From the NCBI GenBank assembly GCA_037013495.1, contig CM072810.1, positions 75,128,449 to 75,192,448 of the forward strand: a DNA stretch of 64,000 nucleotides, read 5' to 3'. A program made the translations under genes and the position numbers. Below are positions 13,101-25,824 of this stretch, one piece after another; the stretch's first letter is position 1, and every line of letters starts with the position of its first letter. This DNA comes from Hippophae tibetana (taxonomy: Eukaryota > Streptophyta > Magnoliopsida > Rosales > Elaeagnaceae). A model generated the notes under the pieces. It was not told the DNA's origin, did not search any database, and was given only the letters and a program-made list of their open reading frames with translations.

Positions 13101-13360
13101 CGTACACCGAAATTACTATTATAATATATCAAGTTAGAACTTGTAACGATTCCTATAATCTTATCTACGTGGCAGAAGAACCTCATTTTTGAACGCAAAT
13201 TCTGCCATTTACATCACCTACCGAGGTTTTAAAGATTTTGTCGCATATATTCCTCTTTTTTTTGCTTTGGATTTTGTTCAATGAAACTATGACGAATATT
13301 GAGGTTCAGAACAAAAGTGTGTTTAAAAATATTCTAAATATTTTCAATATATATCAAATA
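7134..13360. repeat. Block II: dimeric HOR of ~1.78 kb (M9-M15)
   Basis: Monomers start at 7134, 8023, 8919, 9804, 10698, 11586 and 12474. Alternate monomers match better than neighbours. M9 and M11 share AGGTTGGTGTATT and CGTACCACG. M10, M12 and the first half of M14 share GAAATATTAG, GATGCATTATGC and GACATATAAAAAGAAG. M13 and M15 share GAGATATC, GGTTTAGGTATT and a third version of the variable box, ACGGCCATAAC followed by ACACCG. Alternate starts are 1776-1788 bp apart. Small differences between copies (for example M11 and M13 lack GTC in AATATGTCTTATT) show that homogenisation is incomplete. Confidence 0.85.
11586..12473. repeat. M14: chimeric monomer, M10/M12-type first half joined to M17-type second half
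   Basis: Up to about 11950 the unit matches M10 and M12, including GACATATAAAAAG. From about 12015 it carries GTGTGTGGATTTTG, GACGTATATTTC and CACAATATTAAA, which otherwise appear together in M17 (14690-14825). The switch lies at about monomer positions 365-430. Unequal crossover or gene conversion between HOR families explains this; the direction of transfer cannot be told. Confidence 0.75.
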
Positions 13361-14250
13361 TTGTCATGATCATATAAATATACTCATTATCCATCACAAT
13401 TTATTTTTTTGGAATATAAAATTGAAAGATTATTTTTCGAAGCCATTTACGTATAGCGATATTCTATTTTACTGCATTGTTAAATTTAATATGTCTTATT
13501 TTTCATTAACATTTTTATGCTTTTTTTCTTCACGGATGGATTATGCACATTACCCAAATAATAGCCACATTAAAGTTGCATTACGTTTAAGGGTTTGTTC
13601 CGTTTAAAAGAAAATAGTAGCCTTGCGATGAAGGAAGAACTGATAACATTTACGAATTTATTTTTTAGGAAGATTATTGCTTTTCTTTCGGGAGTTCTTG
13701 ATTCAATGCTAGAATTTGACATATCAAAAGAAGTGATCTTCCTTTTTGTCATCACAAGGTTGGGGTATTATGGACTTGTTGATGTTTTTTTTCTCTGTGG
13801 ATTTCGTTTCGTATTTATTTTTGAAACCATTCTATCTTCTTCTTTACCATTATTTCAATATTCAATCAATCTTTGTTCTTCATAAAAAAAAGAGTAGGAA
13901 AAAGAAGATGGGTTATACTCTTCACAGTATTAAAAAAAGAAAATGTGATAAATAAGAATTCCAACTTTAAACGGCAATAACTTTGGACTCGTACACCGAA
14001 ATTACTATTATAATATATCAAGTTAGAACTTGTAATGATTCCTATAATCTTATCTACGTGGTAGAAGAACCTCATTTTTTGAACGCAAATTCTGCCATTT
14101 ACATCACCTACCGAGGTTTTAAAGTTTTTGTCGCATATATTCCTTTTGTTTTTGCTTTGGATTTTGTTCAATGCAATTATAACGAATATTGAGGTGCCGA
14201 CCAAAAGTGTGTTGAAAAATATTCTAAATATTTTCAATATCTATCAAATA
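13361..14250. repeat. M16: divergent junction monomer
   Basis: This unit and the last ~120 bp of M15 carry an unusual number of private changes: TTGTCATG at the start, ATCCATCAC, ATTATTTTTCGAAG, CATTAACATTTTTATGC, CATTACCCAAATAATAG and, in the M15 tail, CAATGAAACTATGACG with GAGGTTCAGAAC. It lies where the dimeric block ends, as expected for a monomer outside active homogenisation. The M15 tail and M16 head resemble the M53/M54 junction near 47075-47225. Confidence 0.8.
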
Positions 14251-16032
14251 TTCTCATGATCATACAAATATACTCATTATCCTTCACAATTTATTTTTTT
14301 GGAATATAAAATTGAAAGATTAGTTTTCGAAGCCATTTTCATATAGCGATTTTCTTTTTTACTGAATTGTTAAATTTAATATGTCTTATTTTTCATTATT
14401 ATTTTTATGCTTTTTTTTCTACACGGATGGATTATGCACATTAAACAACTAAATAGCCACATTAAAGTTGCATTATATCTAAGGGTTTGTTTCGTATAAA
14501 AGAAAATAGTAGCCTTGTTATGGAGGAAGAACTAATAACATTTATGAAATTATTTTTTAGGAAGATTATTGGTTTTCTTTCTAGAGTTCTTGGTTGAATG
14601 CTCGAATTCGACATATCAAAATAAGTGATCATCCTTTTTGCCATCACAAGGTTGGGGTATTATGGACTTGTTGATGTTGTTTTTGTGTGTGGATTTTGTT
14701 TCGTATTTATTTTTGAAACCATTGTATCTTCTTCTTGACGTATATTTCAATGTTCAATCAATCTTTGTTCTTCATAAAAAAAAGAGTAGGAAAAAGAAGA
14801 TGGGTTATACTCTTCACAATATTAAAAAAAGAAAATGTGATAAATAAGAATTCCAACTTTAAACGACCATAACTTTTGACTCGTACCGCGAAATTACTAT
14901 TATAATATATCAAGTTAGAACTTGTAATGATTCCTATAATCTTATCTACGTGGTAGAAGAACCTCATTTTTTGAACGCAAATTCTCCCATTTACATCACC
15001 TACCGAGGTTTTAATGTTTTGGTTGCATATATTCCTTTTTTTTGCTTTGGATTTTGTTCAATGCAATTATAACGAATATTGCGGTGCCGACCAAAAGGGT
15101 CTTTAAAAATATTCTAAATATTTTCAATATCTATCTAATGTTCTCATGATCATACAAATATACTCTTTATCCTTCACAATTTATTTTTTTGGAATATAAA
15201 ATTGAAAGATTAGTTTTCGAAGCCATTTACGTATAGCGATTTTCTTCTTTTCTCAATTGTTAAATTTAATATGTTTTATTTTTCATTATTATTTTTATGC
15301 TTTTTTTCTTCACGGATGGATTATGCACATTACACAACTAAATAGCCACATTAAAGTTGCATTATGTCTAAGGGTTTGTTCCGTATAAAAGAAAATAGTA
15401 GCCTTGTTATGGAGGAAGAACAAATAACATTTATGAAATTATTTTTTAAGAAGATTATTGCTTTTCTTTCTGGAGTTCTTGGTTGAATGCTCGAATTCGA
15501 CATATCAAAAGAAGTGATCATCCTTTTTGCCATCACAAGGTTGGGGTATTATGGACTTGTTGATGTTGTTTTTGTCTGTGGATTTCGTTTCGTATTTATT
15601 TTTGAAACCATTGTATCTTCTTCTTGACCTTTATTTCAATGTTCAATCAATCTTTGTTTTTCATAAAAAAGAAGAGTAGGAAAAAGAAGATGGGTTATAC
15701 TCTTGACAGTATTAAAAATGGAAAATTTGATAAATAAGAATTCCAACTTTAAACGGCAATAACTTTGGACTCGTACACCGAAATTACTATTATAATATAT
15801 CAAGTTAGAACTTGTAATGATTCCTATAATCTTATCTACGTGGTAGAAGAATCTCATTTTTTTAACGCAAATTCTCCCATTTACATCACCTACCGAGGTT
15901 TTAAAGTTTTTGTCGCATATATTCCTTTTTTTTTTGCTTTGGATTTTGTTCAATGCAATTATAACGAATATTGAGGTGCCGACCAAAAGTGTGTTTAAAA
16001 ATATTCTAAATATTTTCAATATCTATCAAATG
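14251..16032. repeat. M17-M18: monomers between the dimeric and trimeric blocks
   Basis: M17 (14251) has private CATTTTCATATAGCG and ATTAAACAAC and supplies the second-half markers seen in M14. M18 (15141) has GTTATGGAGGAAGAACAAATAAC, TTTTTAAGAAG and the disrupted A-run TAAAAAAGAAGAGTAGG. These M18 markers reappear only in the second part of M21, 2.67 kb further on. Confidence 0.8.
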
Positions 16033-18704
16033 TTCTCATGAGCATACAAATATACTCATTATCCTTCACAATTTATTTTTTTGGAATAAAAAATTGAGAG
16101 ATTAGTTTTCGAAGCCATTTACGTATAGCGATTTTCTTTTTTGATGAATTGTTAAATTTAATATGTCTTATTTTTCATTATTATTTTTATGCTTTTTTTC
16201 TTCACGGATGGATTATGCACATTACACAACTAAATAGCCACATTAAAGTTGCATTATATCTAAGGGTTTGTTCCGTGTTAAAGAAAATAGTAGCCTTGTG
16301 ATGGGGGAAGAACTAATAACATTTATGAAATTATTTTTTAGGAAGATTATTGCTTTTATTTCTGGAGTTCTTGGTTGAATGATCGAATTCGACATATCAA
16401 AAGAAGTGATCATCCTTTTTGCCATCACAATGTTGGGGTATTATGGACTTGTTGATGTTGTTTTTGTCTATGGATTTCGTTTCGTATTTATTTTGAAAAC
16501 CATTTTATCTTCTTCTTGACCTTTATTTCAATGTTCAATCAATCTTTGTTCTTCATAAAAAAAAGAGTAGGAAAAAGAAGATGCGTTATACTCTTCACAG
16601 TATTAAAAAAAGAAAATGTGATAAATAAGAATTCCAACTTTAAACGACCATAACTTTTGACTCGTACCTAAAAATTACTATTATAATATATCAAGTTAGA
16701 ACTTGTAACGATTCCTATAATCTTATCTACGTGGAAGAAGAACCTCATTTTTTGAACGCAAATTCTCCCATTTACATCACCTACCGAGATTTTAAAGTTT
16801 TTGTCGCATATATTCCTTTTTTTGTTTGCTTTGGATTTTGTTCCATGCAATTATAACGAATATTGAGGTGCCGACCAAAAGTGTGTTTAAAAATATCCTA
16901 AATATTTTCAATATCTATCAAATATTCTCATGATCATATATATATACTCATTATCCTTCACAATTTATTTTTTTGGAATATCAAATTGAAAGATTAGTTT
17001 TCGAAGCCATTTACGTATAGCGATTTTCTTTTTTACTGAATTGTTAAATTTAATATGTCTTATTTTTCATTATTATTTTTATGCTTTTTTTCTTCACGGA
17101 TGGATTATGCACATTACACAACTAAATAGACACATTAAAGTTCCATTACGTCTAAGGGTTTGTTCCGTATAAAAGAAAATAGTAGCCTTGTGATGGGGGA
17201 AGAACTAATAACATTTATGAAATTATTTTTTAGGAACATTATTGCTTTTCTTTCTGGAGTTCTTGGTTGAATGCTCAAATTCAACATATCAAAAGAAGTG
17301 ATCATCCTTTTTGCCATCACAATGTTGGGGTATTATGGACTTGTTGATGTTGTTTTTGTCTGTGGATTTCGTTTCGTATTTATTTTGAAAACCATTTTAT
17401 CTTCTTCTTGACCTTTATTTCAATGTTCAATCAATCTTTGTTCTTCATAAAAAAAGAGAAGGAAAAAGAAGATGCGTTATACTCTTCAAAGTATTAAAAA
17501 AAGAAAATGTGATAAATAAGAATTCCAACTTTAAACGACCATAACTTTTGACTCGTACCACGAAATTACTATTATAATATATCAAGTTAGAACTTGTAAC
17601 GATTCCTATAATCTTATCTACGTGGAAGAAGAACCTAATTTTTTGAACGCAAATTCTCCCATTTACATCACCTACCGAGGTTTTAAAGTTTTTGTCGCAT
17701 ATATTCCTTTTTTTTTTGCTTTGGATTTTGTTCAATGCAATTATAACGAATATTGAGGTGCCGACCAAAAGTGTGCTTAAACATATTTTAAATATTTTCA
17801 ATATCTGTCAAATATTCTCATGATCATATAAATATAATCATTATCCTTCACAATTTATTTTTTTGGAATATAAAATTGAAAGATTAGTTTTCGAAGCCAT
17901 TTACGTATAGCGATTTTCGTTTTTACTGAATTGTTAAATTTAATGTCTTATTTTTCATTATTGTTTTTATGCTTTTTTTCTTCACAGATTGATTACGCAC
18001 ATTACACAACTAACTAGACACATTGAAGTTGCATTATGTCTAAGGGTTTGTTCCGTATAAAAGAAAATAGTAGGCTTGTTATGGAGGAAGAACAAATAAC
18101 ATTTATGAAATTATTTTTTAAGAAGATTATTGCTTTTCTTTCTGGAGTTCTTGGTTGAATGCTCGAATTCGACATATCAAAAGAAGTGATCATCCTTTTT
18201 GCCATCACAAGGTTGGGGTATTATGGACTTGTTGATGTTGTTTTTGTCTGTGGATTTCGTTTCGTATTTATTTTTGAAACCATTGTATCTTCTTCTTGAC
18301 CTTTATTTCAATGTTCAATCAATCTTTGTTTTTCATAAAAAAGAAGAGTAGGAAAAAGAAGATGGGTTATACTCTTGACAGTATTAAAAATGGAAAATTT
18401 GATAAATAAGAATTCCAACTTTAAACGGCAATAACTTTGGACTCGTACACCGAAATTACTATTATAATATATCAAGTTAGAACTTGTAATGATTCCTATA
18501 ATCTTATCTACGTGGTAGAAGAATCTCATTTTTTTAACGCAAATTCTCCCATTTACATCACCTACCGAGGTTTTAAAGTTTTTGTCGCATATATTCCTCT
18601 TTTTTTTGCTTTGGATTTTGTTCAATGCAATTATAACGAATATTGAGGTGCCGACCAAAAGTGTGTTTAAAAATATTCTAAATATTTTCAATATCTATCA
18701 AATA
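16033..18704. repeat. M19-M21: first, imperfect trimer of block IV
   Basis: M19 (16033) is type G: GAGCATACAA, TTTTTTGATGAATTG, CCGTGTTAAAG, then GACCATAAC with CCTAAAAATT. M20 (16925) is type D: ATATCAAATTGAAAG, GTTCCATTACG, GGAACATT and CTCAAATTCAAC. M21 (17815) is chimeric. The group spans 2672 bp and resembles the next two trimers in different monomer order. Confidence 0.8.
17815..18704. repeat. M21: chimeric monomer, F-type start joined to M18-type remainder
   Basis: The first ~215 bp match F monomers M23 and M26 (ATAATCATT, TTCACAGATTGATTACGC, CTAACTAGACACATTGAAG). From about 18070 the unit matches M18 (TTATGGAGGAAGAACAAATAAC, TTTTTAAGAAG, TAAAAAAGAAGAGTAGG). The exchange lies between about 18030 and 18075, earlier in the monomer than in the other chimeras seen here. 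Confidence 0.8.
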
Positions 18705-21374
18705 TTCTCATGATCATATAAATATACTCATTATCCTTCACAATTTATTTTTTTGGAATATCAAATTGAAAGATTAGTTTTCGAAGCCATTTACGTATAG
18801 CGATTTTCTTTTTTACTGAATTGTTAAATTTAATATGTCTTATTTTTCATTATTATTTTTATGCTTTTTTTCTTCACGGATGGATTATGCACATTACACA
18901 ACTAAATAGACACATTAAAGTTCCATTACGTCTAAGGGTTTGTTCCGTATAAAAGAAAATAGTAGCCTTGTGATGGGGGAAGAACTAATAACATTTATGA
19001 AATTATTTTTTAGGAACATTATTGCTTTTCTTTCTGGAGTTCTTGGTTGAATGCTCAAATTCAACATATCAAAAGAAGTGATCATGCTTTTTGCCATCAC
19101 AATGTTGGGGTATTATGGACTTGTTGATGTTGTTTTTGTCTGTGGATTTCGTTTCGTATTTATTTTGAAAATCATTTTATCTTCTTCTTGACCTTTATTT
19201 CAATGTTCAATCAATCTTTGTTCTTCATAAAAAAAAGAGTAGGAAAAAGAAGATGCGTTATACTCTTCAAAGTATTAAAAAAAGAAAATGTGATAAATAA
19301 GAATTCCAACTTTAAACGACCATAACTTTTGACTCGTACCACGAAATTACTATTATAATATATCAAGTTAGAACTTGTAACGATTCCTATAATCTTATCT
19401 ACGTGGAAGAAGAACCTCATTTTTTGAACGCAAATTCTCCCATTTACATCACCTACCGAGATTTTAAAGTTTTTATCGCATATATTCCTTTTTTTTTTGC
19501 TTTGGATTTTGTTCAATGCAATTATAACGAATATTGAGGTGCCGACCAAAAGTGTGTTTAAACATATTTTAAATATTTTCAATATCTATCAAATATTCTC
19601 ATGATCATATAAATATAATCATTATCCTTCACAATTTATTTTTTTGGAATATAAAATTGAAAGATTAGTTTTCGAAGCCATTTACGTATAGCGATTTTCT
19701 TTTTTACTGAATTGTTAAATTTAATATGTCTTATTTTTCATTATTGTTTTTATGCTTTTTTTCTTCACAGATTGATTACGCACATTACACAACTAACTAG
19801 ACACATTGAAGTTGCATTATGTCTAAGGGTTTGTTCCGTATAAAAGAAAATAGTAGCCTTGTGATGAAGGAAGAACTGATAACATTTATGAAATTATTTT
19901 TTAGGAAGATTATTGCTTTTCTTTCTGGAGTTCTTGATTGAATGCTCGAATTCGACATATCAAAAAAAGTGATCATCCTTTTTGCCATCACAAGGTTGGG
20001 GTATTATGGACTTGTTGATGTTGTTTTTGTCTGTGGATTTTTTTCGTATTTATTTTTGAAACCATTGTATCTTCTTCTTGACCTTTATTTCAATGTTCAA
20101 TCAATCTTTGTTCTTCATAAAAAAAAGGGTAGGAAAAAGAAGATGCGTTATACTCTTCAGAGTATTAAAAAAAGAAAATGTGATAAATAAGAATTCCAAC
20201 GTTAAACGGCAATAACTTTTGACTCGTACACTGAAATTACTATTATAATATATCAAGTTAGAACTTGTAATGATTCCTATAATCTTATCTACGTGGTAGA
20301 AGAACCTCATTTTTTGAACGCAAATTCTCCCATTTATATCACCTATCGAGGTTTTAAAGTTTTTGTCGCATATATTCCTTTTTTTTGCTTTGGATTTTGT
20401 TCAATGCAATTATAACGAATATTGAGGTGCCGACCAAAAGTGTGTTTAAAAATATTCTAAATATTTTCAATATCTATCAAATGTTCTCATGAGGATACAA
20501 ATATACTCATTATCCTTCACAATTTATTTTTTTGGAATATAAAATTGAGAGATTAGTTTTCGAAGCCATTTACGTATAGCGGTTTTCTTTTTTGATGAAT
20601 TGTTAAATTTAATATGTCTTATTTTTCATTATTATTTTTATGCTTTTTTTCTTCACGGATGGATTATGCACATTACACAACTAAATAGCCACATTAAAGT
20701 TGCATTATATCTAAGGGTTTGTTCCGTGTTAAAGAAAATAGTAGCCTTGTGATGGGGGAAGAACTAATAACATTTATGAAATTATTTTTTAGGAAGATTA
20801 TTGCTTTTATTTCTGGAGTTCTTGGTTGAATGCTCGAATTCGACATATCAAAAGAATTGATCATCCTTTTTGCCATCACAATGTTGGGGTATTATGGACT
20901 TGTTGATGTTGTTTTTGTCTATGGATTTCGTTTCGTATTTATTTTGAAAACCATTTTATCTTCTTCTTGACCTTTATTTCAATGTTCAATCAATCTTTGT
21001 TCTTCATAAAAAAAAGAGTAGGAAAAAGAAGATGCGTTATACTCTTCACAGTATTAAAAAAAGAAAATGTGATAAATAAGAATTCCAACTTTAAACGACC
21101 ATAACTTTTGACTCGTACCTAAAAATTACTATTATAATATATCAAGTTAGAACTTGTAACGATTCCTATAATCTTATCTACGTGGAAGAAGAACCTCATT
21201 TTTTGAACGCAAATTCTCCCATTTAAATCACCTACCGAGATTTTAAAGTTTTTGTCGCATATAATCCTCTTTTTTTTGCTTTGGATTTTGTTCAATGCAA
21301 TTATAACGAATATTGAGGTGCCGACCAAAACTGTGTTTAAAAATATTCTAAATATTTTCAATATCTATCAAATA
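18705..21374. repeat. D-F-G trimer HOR, copy 1 (2670 bp; M22-M24)
   Basis: D (18705), F (19596) and G (20484) differ clearly from one another but match the next trimer almost exactly. F is marked by GGATTTTTTTCGTATT, where three bases are lost from GGATTTCGTTTCG, and by CTTCAGAGTATT. G is marked by GAGGATACAA, TATAGCGGTTTTC and CCTAAAAATT. Differences from copy 2 are single bases, for example GAAAATCATT here against GAAAACCATT, and CAACGTTAAACGG against CAACTTTAAACGG. Confidence 0.88.
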
Positions 21375-24044
21375 TTCTCATGATCATATAAATATACTCA
21401 TTATCCTTCACAATTTATTTTTTTGGAATATCAAATTGAAAGATTAGTTTTCGAAGCCATTTACGTATAGCGATTTTCTTTTTTACTGAATTGTTAAATT
21501 TAATATGTCTTATTTTTCATTATTATTTTTATGCTTTTTTTCTTCACGGATGGATTATGCACATTACACAACTAAATAGACACATTAAAGTTCCATTACG
21601 TCTAAGGGTTTGTTCCGTATAAAAGAAAATACTAGCCTTGTGATGGGGGAAGAACTAATAACATTTATGAAATTATTTTTTAGGAACATTATTGCTTTTC
21701 TTTCTGGAGTTCTTGGTTGAATGCTCAAATTCAACATATCAAAAGAAGTGATCATGCTTTTTGCCATCACAATGTTGGGGTATTATGGACTTGTTGATGT
21801 TGTTTTTGTCTGTGGATTTCGTTTCGTATTTATTTTGAAAACCATTTTATCTTCTTCTTGACCTTTATTTCAATGTTCAATCAATCTTTGTTCTTCATAA
21901 AAAAAAGAGTAGGAAAAAGAAGATGCGTTATACTCTTCAAAGTATTAAAAAAAGAAAATGTGATAAATAAGAATTCCAACTTTAAACGACCATAACTTTT
22001 GACTCGTACCACGAAATTACTATTATAATATATCAAGTTAGAACTTGTAACGATTCCTATAATCTTATCTACGTGGAAGAAGAACCTCATTTTTTGAACG
22101 CAAATTCTCCCATTTACATCACCTACCGAGATTTTAAAGTTTTTATCGCATATATTCCTTTTTTTTTTGCTTTGGATTTTGTTCAATGCAATTATAACGA
22201 ATATTGAGGTGCCGACCAAAAGTGTGTTTAAACATATTTTAAATATTTTCAATATCTATCAAATATTCTCATGATCATATAAATATAATCATTATCCTTC
22301 ACAATTTATTTTTTTGGAATATAAAATTGAAAGATTAGTTTTCGAAGCCATTTACGTATAGCGATTTTCTTTTTTACTGAATTGTTAAATTTAATATGTC
22401 TTATTTTTCATTATTGTTTTTATGCTTTTTTTCTTCACAGATTGATTACGCACATTACACAACTAACTAGACACATTGAAGTTGCATTATGTCTAAGGGT
22501 TTGTTCCGTATAAAAGAAAATAGTAGCCTTGTGATGAAGGAAGAACTGATAACATTTATGAAATTATTTTTTAGGAAGATTATTGCTTTTCTTTCTGGAG
22601 TTCTTGATTGAATGCTCGAATTCGACATATCAAAAAAAGTGATCATCCTTTTTGCCATCACAAGGTTGGGGTATTATGGACTTGTTGATGTTGTTTTTGT
22701 CTGTGGATTTTTTTCGTATTTATTTTTGAAACCATTGTATCTTCTTCTTGACCTTTATTTCAATGTTCAATCAATCTTTGTTCTTCATAAAAAAAAGGGT
22801 AGGAAAAAGAAGATGCGTTATACTCTTCAGAGTATTAAAAAAAGAAAATGTGATAAATAAGAATTCCAACTTTAAACGGCAATAACTTTTGACTCGTACA
22901 CTGAAATTACTATTATAATATATCAAGTTAGAACTTGTAATGATTCCTATAATCTTATCTACGTGGTAGAAGAACCTCATTTTTTGAACGGAAATTCTCC
23001 CATTTACATCACCTATCGAGGTTTTAAAGTTTTTGTCGCATATATTCCTTTTTTTTGCTTTGGATTTTGTTCAATGCAATTATAACGAATATTGAGGTGC
23101 CGACCAAAAGTGTGTTTAAAAATATTCTAAATATTTTCAATATCTATCAAATGTTCTCATGAGGATACAAATATACTCATTATCCTTCACAATTTATTTT
23201 TTTGGAATATAAAATTGAGAGATTAGTTTTCGAAGCCATTTACGTATAGCGGTTTTCTTTTTTGATGAATTGTTAAATTTAATATGTCTTATTTTTCATT
23301 ATTATTTTTATGCTTTTTTTCTTCACGGATGGATTATGCACATTACACAACTAAATAGCCACATTAAAGTTGCATTATATCTAAGGGTTTGTTCCGTGTT
23401 AAAGAAAATAGTAGCCTTGTGATGGGGGAAGAACTAATAACATTTATGAAATTATTTTTTAGGAAGATTATTGCTTTTATTTCTGGAGTTCTTGGTTGAA
23501 TGCTTGAATTCGACATATCAAAAGAATTGATCATCCTTTTTGCCATCACAATGTTGGGGTATTATGGACTTGTTGATGTTGTTTTTGTCTATGGATTTCG
23601 TTTCGTATTTATTTTGAAAACCATTTTATCTTCTTCTTGACCTTTATTTCAATGTTCAATCAATCTTTGTTCTTCATAAAAAAAAGAGTAGGAAAAAGAA
23701 GATGCGTTATACTCTTCACAGTATTAAAAAAAGAAAATGTGATAAATAAGAATTCCAACTTTAAACGACCATAACTTTTGACTCGTACCTAAAAATTACT
23801 ATTATAATATATCAAGTTAGAACTTGTAACGATTCCTATAATCTTATCTACGTGGAAGAAGAACCTCATTTTTTGAACGCAAATTCTCCCATTTAAATCA
23901 CCTACCGAGATTTTAAAGTTTTTGTCGCATATAATCCTCTTTTTTTTGCTTTGGATTTTGTTCAATGCAATTATAACGAATATTGAGGTGCCGACCAAAA
24001 CTGTGTTTAAAAATATTCTAAATATTTTCAATATCTATCAAATA
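21375..24044. repeat. D-F-G trimer HOR, copy 2 (2670 bp; M25-M27)
   Basis: D at 21375, F at 22266 and G at 23154 have the same unit lengths as copy 1 (891, 888, 891). Private changes include AATACTAGCC near 21630, AACGGAAATTC near 22990 and GCTTGAATTCG near 23503. With so few differences, the duplication is recent relative to monomer divergence. Confidence 0.88.
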
Positions 24045-25824
24045 TTCTCATGATCATATAAATATACTCATTATCCTTCACAATTTATTTTTTTGGAATA
24101 TCAAATTGAAAGATTAGTTTTCGAAGCCATTTACGTATAGCGATTTTCTTTTTTACTGAATTGTTAAATTTAATATGCCTTATTTTTCATTATTATTTTT
24201 ATGCTTTTTTTCTTCACGGATGGATTATGCACATTACACAACTAAATAGACACATTAAATTTCCATTACGTCTAAGGGTTTGTTCCGTATAAAAGAAAAT
24301 AGTAGCCTTGTGATGAAGGAAGAACTAATAACATTTATGAAATTATTTTTTCGGAAGATTATTGGATTTCTTTCTGGAGTTCTTGATTGAATGCTCAAAT
24401 TCAACATATCAAAAGAAGTGATCATCCTTTTTGCCATCACAAGGTTGGGGTATTATGGACTTGTTGATGTTGTTTTTGTCTGTGGATTTCGTTTCGTATT
24501 TATTTTTGAAACCATTGTATCTTCTTCTTGACCTTTATTTCAATGTTCAATCAATCTTTGTTCTTCATAAAAAAAAGAGTAGGAAAAAGAAGATGCGTTA
24601 TACTCTTCACAGTATTAAAAAAAGAAAATGTGATAAATAAGAATTCCAACTTTAAACGGCAATAACTTTTGACTCGTACACTGAAATTACTATTATAATA
24701 TATCAAGTTAGAACTTGTAATGATTCCTATAATCTTATCTACGTGGTAGAAGAACCTCATTTTTTGAACGCAATTTCTCCCATTTACATCACCTACCGAG
24801 GTTTTAAAGTTTTTGTCGCATATATTCCTTTTTTTTGCTTTGGATTTTGTTCAATGCAATTATAACGAATATTGAGGTGCCGACCAAAAGTGTGTTTAAA
24901 AATATTCTAAATATTTTCAATATCTATCAAATGTTCTCATGAGCATACAAATATACTCATTATCCTTCACAATTTATTTTTTTGGAATATAAAATTGAGA
25001 GATTAGTTTTCGAAGCCATTTACGTATAGCGATTTTCTTTTTTGATGAATTGTTAAATTTAATATGTCTTATTTTTCATTATTATTTTTATGCTTTTTTT
25101 CTTCACGGATGGATTATGCACATTACACAACTAAATAGCCACATTAAAGTTGCATTATATCTAAGGGTTTGTTCCGTGTTAAAGAAAATAGTAGCCTTGT
25201 GATGGGGGAAGAACTAATAACATTTATGAAATTATTTTTTAGGAAGATTATTGCTTTTATTTCTGGAGTTCTTGGTTGAATGCTCGAATTCGACATATCA
25301 AAAGAATTGATCATCCTTTTTGCCATCACAATGTTGGGGTATTATGGACTTGTTGATGTAGTTTTTGTCTATGGATTTCGTTTCGTATTTATTTTGAAAA
25401 CCATTTTATCTTCTTCTTGAGCTTTATTTCAATGTTCAATCAATCTTTGTTCTTCATAAAAAAAAGAGTAGGAAAAAGAAGATGCGTTATACTCTTCACA
25501 GTATTAAAAAAAGAAAATGTGATAAATAAGAATTCCAACTTTAAACGACCATAACTTTTGACTCGTACCTAAAAATTACTATTATAATATATCAAGTTAG
25601 AACTTGTAACGATTCCTATAATCTTATCTACGTGGAAGAAGAACCTCATTTTTTAAATGCAAATTCTCCCATTTACATCACCTACCGAGATTTTAAAGTT
25701 TTTGTCGCATATAATCCTCTTTTTTTTGCTTTGGATTTTGTTCAATGCAATTATAACGAATATTGAGGTGCCGACCAAAACTGTGTTTAAAAATATTCTA
25801 AATATTTTCAATATCTATCAAATA
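24045..25824. repeat. M28-M29: A'-G dimer, apparent intermediate between trimer families
   Basis: M28 (24045) begins like D (ATATCAAATTGAAAG, CTCAAATTCAAC) but its second half is F-like (GGCAATAAC with CACTG, GTGGTAG). M29 (24934) is G-like throughout (GAGAGATTAG, CCGTGTTAAAG, GACCATAAC with CCTAAAAATT). Loss of D's second half and F's first half from a D-F-G trimer would give exactly this 1.78-kb dimer. Confidence 0.7.
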
